NCBI GenBank assembly: GCA_036365455.1
Contig: JAWQUS010000003.1
Location: 3,926,001-3,990,000, forward strand
Source: Macrosoma leucophasiata
Taxonomy: Eukaryota > Arthropoda > Insecta > Lepidoptera > Hedylidae
Length of the DNA: 64,000 bases
Direction of reading: 5' to 3'
Of this stretch, positions 1-10,108 are shown in pieces. The notes under the pieces are model-generated. The model was not told the origin of the DNA. It was given only the letters and a program-made list of their open reading frames with translations, and searched no databases. A program made the position numbers and the translations under genes. Within the stretch, counting starts at the first letter, position 1. The number at the start of each line of letters is the position of its first letter.

Positions 1-90
1 AGTTTTATCGTGGGACGCTGCTCCTCATACCGAGTTGTTATTTTTCTACCGCCCTATAGGAATAGTTTGACCGCCATTGTTCAGTTAACT
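1..90 (-). repeat. LT repeat fragment (LINE-tail-like)
   Basis: This segment matches the part at about 4205-4290 (shared text around 'agttttatcgtgggacgc' and 'tttgaccgccattgttc'). It is a truncated copy of the LT family, cut by the window edge. Confidence 0.6.
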
Positions 91-1060
91 GACTACAATA
101 GTGGAAGAATTATCTTCCAGTAGAAGATAATTTTTCCGCTAGTGGGCGGTGGGGTCGTCACGTCCGGACACGTAATAATTTTACTACTATTATAAATGTC
201 GAATTATAGATTATTATTTGTTTGTTGCTCAATCACGCTGAAGCGGCTGGTCGTGTTCAAAGGTAGCTTTACCTATGTGTAACAGGCGGTAACACAGGAT
301 ACGATAGATTTTCTCAGTGACAATAAAGTTGCTGATTACAATTTGGTGTTGCATGGCAGCTGAAATTTGATAGAAAAAGGACATCTGTAAATGACTTCAG
401 CTTATTAATTAATCTGTATGTGTTTCAATACTACCGCTATTTATACCCGAACTCCACGCGGATGAAGTCACGGGTAAAAGCTAGTAAATACATATACACC
501 TTTAATTATGAATAACATCTCATTCACGACTGCCTCTATTTACACCTGCAGAAAAACACAGACATGAACTTAATGTGATACAGGTACCTACATTATTACA
601 AGGTTTTCCATGTTATAGTAAAACGATTTTTAATGGCAACTCAAGATCGCTTTCCAGCTCCCGTGGTCTAGCGTAAAATTGAAAAACATTTGTCTGATAG
701 AAGTTTGAAAAATAATACACTTCGCTTCCGCTATCGCTTTGGCAAACTCCCTGCGTAGCGTTCAAGATTAATATAGAACGGCAAGATTGACAAACACCAT
801 TTTTATAGCAGTATTTGTTTTCTTTCATAAAAATGGTAAGCACATAGGTAGTAATAGTAGGGTAGCCCAAGAGGTGTTTCTGTAGTTAGTCTAATGCGTC
901 AGATTAAAATATATGGGATACTAAACTTGTTTTTGTTGTTCAGCATCTGCACCAAATCTGATATGTAATAGGGAAGCACGTTAAGACAGCTTTTTGACAA
1001 TTTTGAAACGCTGTCATGTGGTTATTTTTCTTCCAAAACATCAAAATGTTGGATGGGAGC
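91..1060. other. No recognisable gene
   Basis: AT-rich sequence with many stops on both strands. A small inverted motif sits near 100-140. The 85-codon minus frame at 613-870 has no recognisable domain and no splice support. Nothing else could be assigned. Confidence 0.5.
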
Positions 1061-1258
1061 TTATCTTGGATATATATAAAATCCTCTCAGAATATCCAAC
1101 GCATCCTTGACTTGTGACATGGATCCCGTGGCCTTTTCAAAAGGGTCAAAAACGGAGGAGAAAATATGTATTATGTCAGATATACAGTGGGGCAGTGAAA
1201 TAAATGCTTTGAAGTTTCCATCCAAAACTCTGTCGATTTGTCGAAAGCTAATCCAGAG
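1061..1258 (-). pseudogene. Coding-like remnant, unidentified
   Basis: On the minus strand 66 codons stay open without a start codon, reading '..QIDRVLDGNFKAFI..' then '..VFDPFEKATGSMSQ..' and ending at a stop. A second frame over about 1190-1290 is also open ('..SGLAFDKSTEFWMETS..'), which suggests a frameshifted relic. The 'PFEKAT' spacing faintly recalls the conserved C-terminal half of hAT transposases, but this is only a guess and no catalytic motif is visible. Confidence 0.2.
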
Positions 1259-1721
1259 GCAACTTTTGTAAAAAGAAAATCTTTTACTAGTGTGCCTTCA
1301 GGTCATCACGTCCCGACGAGACATCGTTCTGGTAGTCTTGAAAAACAATAATTTTAAGTCTTTATGTGCACTCATTGTCTCACTTACAAGTAAGCAGCTT
1401 TAGTCACCAACTCGTCGAATTTCATTTTCACATGGTTGGTTTACTAGCAAGCGAAATAAGCAACTAAAATGGCATATAAAATAAAACAAGGCAAAACTAG
1501 GCGGCCAGCCAAGCGTATACATCATGGCATTGTTATCAGTTGACATGTGGAGCCGACCGTTTTCAAATTGCCGACTTAGCTGTGTTCAGCAAGAATCTAC
1601 CGCGCAAAGATATTATGCAAGATGTTTTAGGTCGCTCATTCTAAGTTATATCCCACCAAAAACAATATCGTATAAACATTGCTAAGAAGAGACCATATGG
1701 CTCGCACTGTCAAAAAGTTTT

Positions 1722-1791
1722 GAGATCTCAGCTGAAGGATGTCCACTGCTGGACCAAAGCCTTCCTTAAAGGGGGATTATGCCATAATCTA
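1722..1791 (-). repeat. LT repeat fragment
   Basis: It contains 'gatgtccactgctgga' followed by 'gggattatgccataatc', the same order as in the LT copy at 4088-4170. It abuts a SINE-A copy. Confidence 0.5.
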
Positions 1792-1992
1792 CTAGTGATA
1801 GAGCTCCAGTGACAGAGCTCGCGGGCGTAGGCCACCGCATTATCTAATATACTTGCCGCTGCCTCAGGAGTGGTAACGCATCTGCATTTTGACCTTGGTC
1901 TTAGTGTAAGTGTCTATAGGCTGCAGTCATAGCTTAACATCCATGTGAACTGCATGTTTGTTTGCCACGTCTGCTACATAAAAAAAAACAAC
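1792..1992 (+). repeat. SINE-A copy, internally deleted
   Basis: Starts at the 'tagagctccagtgac' head and ends at 'ttgtttgccac..acataaaaaaa'. The stretch between 'cttgccgct' and 'gcctcaggagtgg' is missing relative to full copies such as 50096-50376. Confidence 0.75.
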
Positions 1993-2397
1993 CACATCTA
2001 AACTAAAAAAAATATTTGAGGCCCATTTTTTTTCAAGAATACGGAGTCTATGCATAATTAATATCATTGAAGGATATCATAGTTGTAAAAGTACGCTACC
2101 ACACTTTACATCGTTGATTACCTTTGCACACAATGAGACTAAAGCGTCCAGTCGCTATTCACGGCGATGTTTACAGAGCTGCTGTACAATAAAATGCAGC
2201 AGTTTATAGAATGAGCTCACTCTTAATTTATTTTGTTTACATTTCATATGATAAAACCACTTTTCAGTAACTATTTTAAATACAATAAAATTGTTAAAAA
2301 ATTTTGTGAAAGCAATGTTTGTAAAGTAGTTTTAATTCGTGCTATCGTCAAAAATACGTATTATACTGTGGAAGTGGCAAATTTCGGAGAGGCCGTG

Positions 2398-2556
2398 TTT
2401 CGGAGAGCACATTAAGCCGTCGGTCCGAAAATATCCGACAGTGGGTTGGCCACTAATCCGTATCTTCACGAACTCCAATTGGAACAACGTGGTGGAGTAA
2501 GCTAAAGTCCTCCCAAAGGGGAGAGACGTACGACCCAGCAATGGGACGTAATGGCT
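2398..2556 (+). repeat. 5S-derived SINE, 3' half
   Basis: From 'cacattaagccgtcggtcc' through 'gtggtggagtaagct' to 'agcaatgggacgtaatgg' it follows the 3' half of the full copy at 53272-53642. The 5S-like head is missing. Confidence 0.7.
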
Positions 2557-2586
2557 GTTGCCGAGAGTTTCAATGTAGGAGCTTGA

Positions 2587-2936
2587 GGACGTAGACATCA
2601 CCGCATTATCTAATCTATCTGCCGCCCAAGGTAGTGTTCAGCATAATCATTTGCCGGCTAGACGGTAATGGACTCGCGGGAGTAGGCACCACCGCATTAC
2701 CTAATATACTTGCCGCTAATGGTAGTGTTCAGCACTATCATATTCCGGTCAGGCTAGGTAATGTACGGCCCTGTAATTTCCGGCACAGAGTAATAACCTT
2801 AGGCCTCAGAACTGGTAATGCATCTGTATTTTGACCTCTGGTCCTTGTGTGGGTGTCCATAGGCTGCAGTCATCACTTAACATCAATGTGAACTGCATGC
2901 TTGTTTGCCACTTTAATTCCATAAAAAGCTTTAAAA
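2587..2936 (+). repeat. SINE-A copy with duplicated head
   Basis: The segment 'caccgcatta..cttgccgc..ggtagtgttcagca' occurs twice (2587-2645 and 2688-2740), followed by a complete body and tail. This suggests a 5' head duplication or two nested insertions. Confidence 0.7.
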
Positions 2937-2957
2937 GCTATACGCTTTTTTATGTAG

Positions 2958-3061
2958 TCAAAGTGGCAAACAAGCATGCAGTTTACATTGATGTTAAGTG
3001 ATGACTGCAGCCTATAAACACTTACACAAAGACCAGAGATCAAAATGCAGATGCGTTAAGA
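2958..3061 (-). repeat. SINE-A 3' part, inverted to its neighbour
   Basis: Reverse copy of the SINE-A tail ('agtggcaaacaagcatgcag' onward). Together with 2850-2925 it makes an inverted pair separated by about 30 bp, able to fold into a long hairpin. Confidence 0.75.
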
Positions 3062-3284
3062 TGTAAAAAAAATGTTATCAATACTTTACTGTTATAAATG
3101 TATCTTCACGCCAGGTCCCTTGCTGGGTAGGCAGAGAGTGTGGAGCGCCAGATATCCCGGTCCTGAAATACCTCCCGTGCTTCTCCTAAATTCATGATTC
3201 TTTTCTTACGTTATTGATATTATTATTTGATATCAATTTTATTGTGTTAAGCAATTCGTATGTTTAGCAATGAATATCGTATTC

Positions 3285-3460
3285 GTGTGTAGTATCGTCA
3301 CACCGTGGACACACAGACATCAATCAGTGACGTATATTTACACGCGCACCTGTGTGCGTAGCACGTACAAAATACCAACCGTCGCCCATAAGAGGGGAGG
3401 GGTTGAGTGATGCGGGCAAATCGGGCGGTATGTCAAAGTGTCCATTCTATACGTAGTATT
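3285..3460 (+). repeat. Repeat Q
   Basis: Matches 15233-15395 in reverse orientation (shared 'ccgtcgcccataagagggg', 'gacatcaatcagtgac'). No coding capacity seen. Confidence 0.6.
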
Positions 3461-3489
3461 ATTATTTATTCTCTGGTATCGTTTCATAC

Positions 3490-3640
3490 GGGTATTAGAA
3501 CTAGACGGTTTCTTCGCTGCTTCGAGGCACTCCTCCTTTCCCTGGCGTTCTGCCCTTGCTCACCAAGGGCGTGATGTAGTTTAAGTGGGAGGGGTCGTGT
3601 GTGCTAGGACTCACCGGGGTTTTTCTTATCTTTTTACACA
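3490..3640 (+). repeat. Repeat R
   Basis: Matches 31605-31775 in reverse orientation, including 'ttgctcaccaagggcgtg' and 'gtgctaggactcaccgggg'. The second copy directly follows the A-rich tail of the Jockey-clade element. Confidence 0.6.
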
Positions 3641-4065
3641 TGTTTATATATTTTTCTTTTGTGTATTTTGAAGTCCAGCAGTCCTGTATTATCTTTACTG
3701 ATAACGTAATGAAATTATAAGATTAATAGATGTTAATCTTTTGATTTCGTCTCCTTCTCTTCTCCCGTCGGTGATTATTTTGCTAGTATCAACACAATTT
3801 ATTAAATTAACTCTCTGAACTACATCACGGTTATTATCTTTTCTTAGAAAGTTGAAATCACTTTGCTGAAAGATATTATAATTATTTTATACCCATAGAG
3901 AATATTGTTAACTTTCTGTAAAATAAGATTTCGAGAAATTTGCTTATAAGCCCAATCATATAAAAATTACATTTTATTAATGAAGTTTTAATTTAATTTG
4001 GCTTCTTAATAACTTGTTTCTTTGTAACATTTTTGAATAAGTAATTGTATGTAAGTAACAATCAA
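3641..4065. other. AT-rich spacer
   Basis: No open frame of interest and no recognised repeat. Some text around 3720-3900 resembles 23800-23940 ('aaagataataaccgtg..ttaattaaataaattgtgttgata'), so part of it is an inverted dispersed repeat. Confidence 0.4.
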
Positions 4066-4295
4066 TTCATCATCATCACTCCAGCCGAATGACGTCCACT
4101 GCTGGACAAAGCCTCTCCCAAAGACGCTCACAACAGTGTTGTGAGTCATTAGGGGAGAATATGCCATAATCGCCACGCTTGGCAGGCGGATTGGCGATCG
4201 CAGCGACGGTAGTTTTATCGTGGGACGCGGCTGTCCATCCCGCGTTGTTATATTTACAACCGTCCTATTGGAATGGTTTGACCGCCATTGTTCGG
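4066..4295 (-). repeat. LT repeat, long copy
   Basis: Begins with a (CAT)n stretch and 'cagccgaatgacgtccactg', which on the minus strand resembles the 3' ends of RTE-like LINE ORFs in this window (a 'cagcagtggacgtcttttgg' type ending). It continues to 'gttggaatggtttgacc'. The plus-oriented relative is at 23955-24175. It is probably a LINE-derived non-autonomous tail. Confidence 0.55.
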
Positions 4296-4411
4296 TTTAT
4301 TATATTGTGGGGACGCGTCCGACTTCTTCGACAAAAACCGTGATATCTCGGTAATTCTGTGTATGATGTTGATAAATTATAGATATAAACCTTCTTCAGA
4401 TTTTTTTCCTA

Positions 4412-4452
4412 TTTGAAATGTTGGAAACAGGGTTTGTTTCCAACATTTCAAA
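4412..4452. other. Perfect 18-bp hairpin
   Basis: Arms 4412-4429 and 4435-4452 ('tttgaaatgttggaaaca' and its reverse complement) flank a 5-base loop. No run of T follows that would suggest a terminator. Confidence 0.8.
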
Positions 4453-4744
4453 CAGTTACAAAATCCGTTCAAAATTTTCCGAGATTAGCGCATACATAAA
4501 TTAAGTCCCCCTATATTATTATGTCGATAAAATATGGGGACTTTATTTTATAAATATGTTAAGAACTGAACTAGCACTAGTAGCACTTCATTCCACGGTG
4601 ACGACCACAATTCAACTAATCCCCTCTTACCATTGACGATCCCATTTCTACCCCCAATTACTCGACTTCGTAAACAACATTCTAGTCGTTATCTTTACAA
4701 TAGCTAGCAGGTGTGATTCAAAATGTGAACAACCTAATTCCAAT

Positions 4745-4825
4745 TAGGCACCTGTTTTGGCATAAACACCACCCGCTTTTGGACAAACACCACCTGATTT
4801 GGCACAAACACCACCTGTTCTACCT
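4745..4825 (+). repeat. Short tandem repeat with CACCTG boxes (copy 1)
   Basis: Three to four units of about 20 bp share 'aaacaccacc', and CACCTG (E-box type) occurs three times. It lies 150-230 bp upstream of the TATA box of the candidate gene at 5057. Binding by any factor is inference. Confidence 0.6.
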
Positions 4826-4973
4826 ATAATGATGCCTTCTATATTTTAGGCACTAACAGTAGTAATGAAGTGATATTGAGATCGATATTTAACTTGTTGG
4901 CTTGAAGTCGATGCTATACAAAATATCACGCGCCGCCGACCTAATTGGAATTCTCCGAGAGAGATTTTGATCT

Positions 4974-4980
4974 TATAAAA
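4974..4980 (+). promoter_or_regulatory. TATA box of candidate small gene (copy 1)
   Basis: TATAAAA lies in a block ('cttataaaa.cagatcg..tcaaataaatcacg') that recurs at 7750, 18966, 20842 and, with the TATA lost, at 22350. A start near 5005 would leave a 50-base leader before the ATG at 5057. The recurrence shows it is a conserved unit. Promoter function is inferred. Confidence 0.45.
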
Positions 4981-5056
4981 CCAGATCGGATTCAAATAAA
5001 TCACGCATTCAAAGCTTCTTTGGAAGAAATATAATGACGGACTGACGCCCCCTGCA

Positions 5057-5230
5057 ATGTACACAGCAAGCATAAGTGACACGAGTCTACTTTTATTTCT
5101 TCTTGTTTACCGGGCAAAAATATTTAAACGATTCGTTTCATATTCTGTTTTTGAAATCAGTGACAAGTGTCTTCCAATTGGAGGCTGTGCGATGAAAGCT
5201 TTTACTGAATTACGCTTTCTTGGGATACGC
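5057..5230 (+). CDS. Candidate small gene, exon 1 (58 codons)
   Basis: Opens with ATG at 5057 (an earlier ATG closes after three codons). It reads 'MYTASISDTSLLLFLLVYRA' and ends '..CLPIGGCAMKAFTELRF..' just before a strong donor, gtaagt, at 5231 in phase 0. Residues 10-18 are hydrophobic and could act as a weak signal or anchor segment. The next exon (5859-5933) also starts in phase 0. I do not recognise the protein. Related but broken copies at 20.9 and 22.8 kb show that the sequence is a repeated unit, so it could be a gene family or part of a transposon. Not proven to be expressed. Confidence 0.35.
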
Positions 5231-5542
5231 GTAAGTAATTTTGTGAATAATATTCATTATTCTAGACATTATTATACTGACATGAATTTATACTCACTCC
5301 TCATGTAACGTTGTATTTTTTGTAGTCTGGTCTGAAAATGGTCATAACGCCATCTAGATCATCACAGCCGTACTAAGACAACATTATCAATGTATTCCAT
5401 ACCACGCATATTTGGATTACATAATTTATTAAAAGCTTTAATTTGTATTAAGACAACATTTTAATAATTACAAATTAAATATTAAAAATATTAATTAAAT
5501 ATAACCAGAAAACATAATTAAAATATTATTTGGTGAATTTCA

Positions 5543-5725
5543 TTAGCATTGTTGCTGAAAGTCTGTAAAAGACGTGGATCCATGGCCGGTAAGGAGGAAG
5601 GTCTGAGAGGTTATTAAGACGTCATCTGTGACATCTGTCATTTGTTTTTTCTCGGCCGGAGCCGATAGTGGCGACGAGATCAAAATAATGAAGAGGCGAA
5701 AAGCCTTAAATATCTTAGCCATCAT
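5543..5725 (-). CDS. ORF with signal-peptide-like start (copy 1)
   Basis: A 60-codon minus-strand ORF starts MMAKIFKAFRLFIILISS, a short basic segment followed by a hydrophobic run, then '..PLSAPAEKKQMTD..', compatible with signal-peptide cleavage near the alanines. The rest is polar and ends in ..FQQQC. It lies wholly inside the proposed intron 1 of the plus-strand candidate gene. No family recognised. It may be a small secreted peptide or a chance ORF. Confidence 0.3.
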   Translation of the reverse strand: MMAKIFKAFRLFIILISSPLSAPAEKKQMTDVTDDVLITSQTFLLTGHGSTSFTDFQQQC

Positions 5726-5858
5726 GGCCTAAATGCCTATTAAATAGGTTTTTTATCATCAATTGAGGTAAGATCTTCAAGAATCTTTGGATATTTTCTC
5801 GTTCACATGTCGATTTGAGAAATGGCGTGATGATTTCATGTTGGGTTGTTTGTTGCAG

Positions 5859-5933
5859 CCAGTTTCCCTAATCTCGGGAGGAGTTGGGATGCAGAGGCTT
5901 TATTCTGTTATGAGATATAAGCGAAAAGTCCTC
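5859..5933 (+). CDS. Candidate small gene, exon 2 (25 codons)
   Basis: Flanked by a good acceptor ('gggttgtttgttgcag') and donor (gtaagtaa). Of the three frames only phase 0 is open over the 75 bases, and phase 0 is what exon 1 supplies. It contains '..LISGGVGMQRLYSVMRY..', which loosely echoes 'PIGGCAMKAFTELRF' in exon 1, hinting at an internal repeat. Function unknown. Confidence 0.35.
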
Positions 5934-6063
5934 GTAAGTAATTATTTCCACTTCCACAAGTTTTGTATAGGGAGGCTGTTTGATTCATGTTGAGTTCGGT
6001 ACTAGATTCTTCATGAACCGAACAGAGATAATGCAGATTGTAACCAGTTTGATTTTGTTTCAG

Positions 6064-6084
6064 ATGCGGGTTTTATTTATCTAA
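6064..6084 (+). CDS. Candidate small gene, exon 3 (last codons)
   Basis: Follows the acceptor 'gattttgtttcag'. In phase 0 it encodes MRVLFI then TAA, giving a predicted product of about 89 residues. AT-rich sequence with AATAAA near 6620 follows. A short final exon is easy to find by chance, so this is tentative. Confidence 0.28.
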   Translation: MRVLFI

Positions 6085-7026
6085 ATTATTTTTCATTTCT
6101 TTAAATATTTCCTACATTTTTTATTCCTTTTGGTTAGGTTTCATAATTTAGCATAGGGTATATTTAACATGGGGAATTCTCACCTTACATTTTAGGTAGG
6201 TACGGATCATTATTGGAATATTTTTTCCTTCCCCAATTATGGTGTTAGATACCGTAGATTTTAGGCATGCTTAAATTAGGAGGATTCTGACTGACCTCTG
6301 AATGCGGGGTGTGACCGGTTACCCTGAAGCCTAGTGGAGTAGATAATACTGGACCCCTCCGTAAGCTGTCTACTAAGGTACCATCTTAAGGATTTGTAGA
6401 AAGGATTAGGGTTACCGGCATTACCATGCCCGGGGACAGGTAATTAAGTAAAGTATAAATTAAATTAAAAAAGGAGCAGTAATCGTCACCACTCGAACCC
6501 ATTTGATATTCACGACCCTGTTTTCTTGACAGTTTGGTACTGGATCACATTGGTAAAAAAACATGTAATAATAATTTGTAAGTTACAATTTAATAACATA
6601 CAGATAAAATAACAATAATAAATAAATATCAGTGTACTAAACAAACAGCTTTTTATTCATTCTTCATTAACAAAACTGGGTTCAAGTAATTCATAAATAT
6701 TCTGCGAGCCCGGTTACCAGCCGGCTTTCACTCAATTACTTTTTAATGGTTATATTTTTATTTGTCAAATGATAAGCAGGCTTTCATTCAGTTTCTTTCG
6801 ATGATAATAATATATTAATTTGATTTAAATTTTTATAAGCACGTCGTTTTCGTGCGTGTTTTAGGGTGCTCACACAAAACTGCGAGTTTAACCATATTTT
6901 TAATAATTAACATGTCCGTTTTCTTTAGACTGTGCTTTTAATATGTCAGACGAAATCGCATCGCAGCTATTCGCATCGCAAGTTTCTGCAATGCGGCATC
7001 ACATCATATTGCATCGCTGTTTTGTG

Positions 7027-7257
7027 TTTTTTTATGTTATGGAAATGGCAAACAAGCATGTTCACATTTATGTTAAGTGATGACTGCAGCCTAGAGACAC
7101 CCACACAAAGACCAGAATGCAGATGTGTTACCACTCCTGAGGCCTAAGGTGTTATGCCTCTGTGCCGGAATTTACAGGGCCGTAAATTACCACCAGTCCG
7201 GAACACTGTAGTGCTGAACGCCCGCGAGCTCCGTCACTGGAGCTCTACCACCAGTAA
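7027..7257 (-). repeat. SINE-A copy in duplication unit 1
   Basis: Reverse SINE-A with its A-tail (as T's) at 7027. A stretch between 'ctgaac' and 'gcccgcgagctcc' is deleted. Confidence 0.8.
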
Positions 7258-7520
7258 AGTGTGTGGGTACCCTTAGAATGTTTCTTCGATCTATTGTAAT
7301 AACACCTATACAATGGTTTAAAATTACTTTCATGTTAAGAACTGAATTAGCACTAGTAGCACTTCATTCCACGGTGACGACCACAATTCAACTAATCCCC
7401 TCTTACCATTGACGATCCCATTTCTACCCCCAATTACTCGACTTCGTAAACAACATTCTAGTCGTTATCTTTACAATAGCTAGCAGGTGTGATTCAAAAT
7501 GTGAACAACCTAATTCCAAT

Positions 7521-7601
7521 TAGGCACCTGTTTTGGCATAAACACCACCCGCTTTTGGACAAACACCACCTGATTTGGCACAAACACCACCTGTTCTACC
7601 T
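7521..7601 (+). repeat. Short tandem repeat with CACCTG boxes (copy 2)
   Basis: Identical counterpart of 4745-4825 in the second duplicated unit. Confidence 0.6.
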
Positions 7602-7749
7602 ATAATGATGCCTTCTATATTTTAGGCACTAACAGTAGTAATGAAGTGATATTGAGATCGATATTTAACTTGTTGGCTTGAAGTCGATGCTATACAAAAT
7701 ATCACGCGCCGCCGACCTAATTGGAATTCTCCGAGAGAGATTTTGATCT

Positions 7750-7756
7750 TATAAAA
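7750..7756 (+). promoter_or_regulatory. TATA box of candidate small gene (copy 2)
   Basis: Same TATAAAA as at 4974, in the second duplicated unit. Confidence 0.45.
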
Positions 7757-7832
7757 CCAGATCGGATTCAAATAAATCACGCATTCAAAGCTTCTTTGGA
7801 AGAAATATAATGACGGACTGACGCCCCCTGCA

Positions 7833-8006
7833 ATGTACACAGCAAGCATAAGTGACACGAGTCTACTTTTATTTCTTCTTGTTTACCGGGCAAAAATATT
7901 TAAACGATTCGTTTCATATTCTGTTTTTGAAATCAGTGACAAGTGTCTTCCAATTGGAGGCTGTGCGATGAAAGCTTTTACTTAATTACGCTTTCTTGGG
8001 ATACGC
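7833..8006 (+). pseudogene. Candidate small gene copy 2, exon 1 with nonsense change
   Basis: Identical to 5057-5230 except that G5207 is T7983, turning codon 51 (GAA) into a stop (TAA). The counterparts of exons 2 and 3 lie at 8635-8709 and 8840-8860 and are unchanged. If the gene is real, this duplicate is already inactivated. Confidence 0.4.
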
Positions 8007-8318
8007 GTAAGTAATTTTGTGAATAATATTCATTATTCTAGACATTATTATACTGACATGAATTTATACTCACTCCTCATGTAACGTTGTATTTTTTGTA
8101 GTCTGGTCTGAAAATGGTCATAACGCCATCTAGATCATCACAGCCGTACTAAGACAACATTATCAATGTATTCCATACCACGCATATTTGGATTACATAA
8201 TTTATTAAAAGCTTTAATTTGTATTAAGACAACATTTTAATAATTACAAATTAAATATTAAAAATATTAATTAAATATAACCAGAAAACATAATTAAAAT
8301 ATTATTTGGTGAATTTCA

Positions 8319-8501
8319 TTAGCATTGTTGCTGAAAGTCTGTAAAAGACGTGGATCCATGGCCGGTAAGGAGGAAGGTCTGAGAGGTTATTAAGACGTCA
8401 TCTGTGACATCTGTCATTTGTTTTTTCTCGGCCGGAGCCGATAGTGGCGACGAGATCAAAATAATGAAGAGGCGAAAAGCCTTAAATATCTTAGCCATCA
8501 T
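8319..8501 (-). CDS. ORF with signal-peptide-like start (copy 2)
   Basis: Identical to 5543-5725, in the second duplicated unit. Conservation between the units carries no weight because the whole unit is nearly identical. Confidence 0.3.
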   Translation of the reverse strand: MMAKIFKAFRLFIILISSPLSAPAEKKQMTDVTDDVLITSQTFLLTGHGSTSFTDFQQQC

Positions 8502-8634
8502 GGCCTAAATGCCTATTAAATAGGTTTTTTATCATCAATTGAGGTAAGATCTTCAAGAATCTTTGGATATTTTCTCGTTCACATGTCGATTTGAGAAATG
8601 GCGTGATGATTTCATGTTGGGTTGTTTGTTGCAG

Positions 8635-8709
8635 CCAGTTTCCCTAATCTCGGGAGGAGTTGGGATGCAGAGGCTTTATTCTGTTATGAGATATAAGCGA
8701 AAAGTCCTC
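8635..8709 (+). pseudogene. Candidate small gene copy 2, exon 2
   Basis: Identical counterpart of 5859-5933 with both splice sites intact. It lies downstream of the premature stop at 7983. Confidence 0.35.
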
Positions 8710-8839
8710 GTAAGTAATTATTTCCACTTCCACAAGTTTTGTATAGGGAGGCTGTTTGATTCATGTTGAGTTCGGTACTAGATTCTTCATGAACCGAACA
8801 GAGATAATGCAGATTGTAACCAGTTTGATTTTGTTTCAG

Positions 8840-8860
8840 ATGCGGGTTTTATTTATCTAA
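8840..8860 (+). pseudogene. Candidate small gene copy 2, exon 3
   Basis: Identical counterpart of 6064-6084, also downstream of the stop at 7983. Confidence 0.28.
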
Positions 8861-9802
8861 ATTATTTTTCATTTCTTTAAATATTTCCTACATTTTTTAT
8901 TCCTTTTGGTTAGGTTTCATAATTTAGCATAGGGTATATTTAACATGGGGAATTCTCACCTTACATTTTAGGTAGGTACGGATCATTATTGGAATATTTT
9001 TTCCTTCCCCAATTATGGTGTTAGATACCGTAGATTTTAGGCATGCTTAAATTAGGAGGATTCTGACTGACCTCTGAATGCGGGGTGTGACCGGTTACCC
9101 TGAAGCCTAGTGGAGTAGATAATACTGGACCCCTCCGTAAGCTGTCTACTAAGGTACCATCTTAAGGATTTGTAGAAAGGATTAGGGTTACCGGCATTAC
9201 CATGCCCGGGGACAGGTAATTAAGTAAAGTATAAATTAAATTAAAAAAGGAGCAGTAATCGTCACCACTCGAACCCATTTGATATTCACGACCCTGTTTT
9301 CTTGACAGTTTGGTACTGGATCACATTGGTAAAAAAACATGTAATAATAATTTGTAAGTTACAATTTAATAACATACAGATAAAATAACAATAATAAACA
9401 AATATCAGTGTACTAAACAAACAGCTTTTTATTCATTCTTCATTAACAAAACTGGGTTCAAGTAATTCATAAATATTCTGCGAGCCCGGTTACCAGCCGG
9501 CTTTCACTCAATTACTTTTTAATGGTTATATTTTTATTTGTCAAATGATAAGCAGGCTTTCATTCAGTTTCTTTCGATGATAATAATATATTAATTTGAT
9601 TTAAATTTTTATAAGCACGTCGTTTTCGTGCGTGTTTTAGGGTGCTCACACAAAACTGCGAGTTTAACCATATTTTTAATAATTAACATGTCCGTTTTCT
9701 TTAGACTGTGCTTTTAATATGTCAGACGAAATCGCATCGCAGCTATTCGCATCGCAAGTTTCTGCAATGCGGCATCACATCATATTGCATCGCTGTTTTG
9801 TG

Positions 9803-10033
9803 TTTTTTTATGTTATGGAAATGGCAAACAAGCATGTTCACATTTATGTTAAGTGATGACTGCAGCCTAGAGACACCCACACAAAGACCAGAATGCAGAT
9901 GTGTTACCACTCCTGAGGCCTAAGGTGTTATGCCTCTGTGCCGGAATTTACAGGGCCGTAAATTACCACCAGTCCGGAACACTGTAGTGCTGAACGCCCG
10001 CGAGCTCCGTCACTGGAGCTCTACCACCAGTAA
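9803..10033 (-). repeat. SINE-A copy in duplication unit 2
   Basis: Identical counterpart of 7027-7257, with the same deletion. Confidence 0.8.
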
Positions 10034-10108
10034 AGTGTGTGGGTACCCTTAGAATGTTTCTTCGATCTATTGTAATAACACCTATACAATGGTTTAAAAT
10101 TACTTTCA

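Larger units (their letters stand above)
4557..7332 (+). repeat. Tandem duplication, unit 1 (2776 bp)
   Basis: This unit is repeated directly at 7333-10108. I could find only three differences by eye: C4571/T7347, G5207/T7983 and T6623/C9399. The junction shares only about one base, so this is not recombination between long repeats flanking the unit. A SINE-A insertion is present in both units, so the duplication is younger than that insertion. Confidence 0.93.
7333..10108 (+). repeat. Tandem duplication, unit 2 (2776 bp)
   Basis: Second copy of 4557-7332. It ends at '..aaaattactttca', after which the sequence becomes unique. Identity above 99.8% means a very recent event or a false duplication of two haplotypes in the assembly. 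Confidence 0.93.

Noticed and set aside
6932..7147. 71-codon plus ORF (and its copy at 9708-9923)
   Set aside because: Its second half runs through a reverse SINE-A copy, so it is a chance frame.
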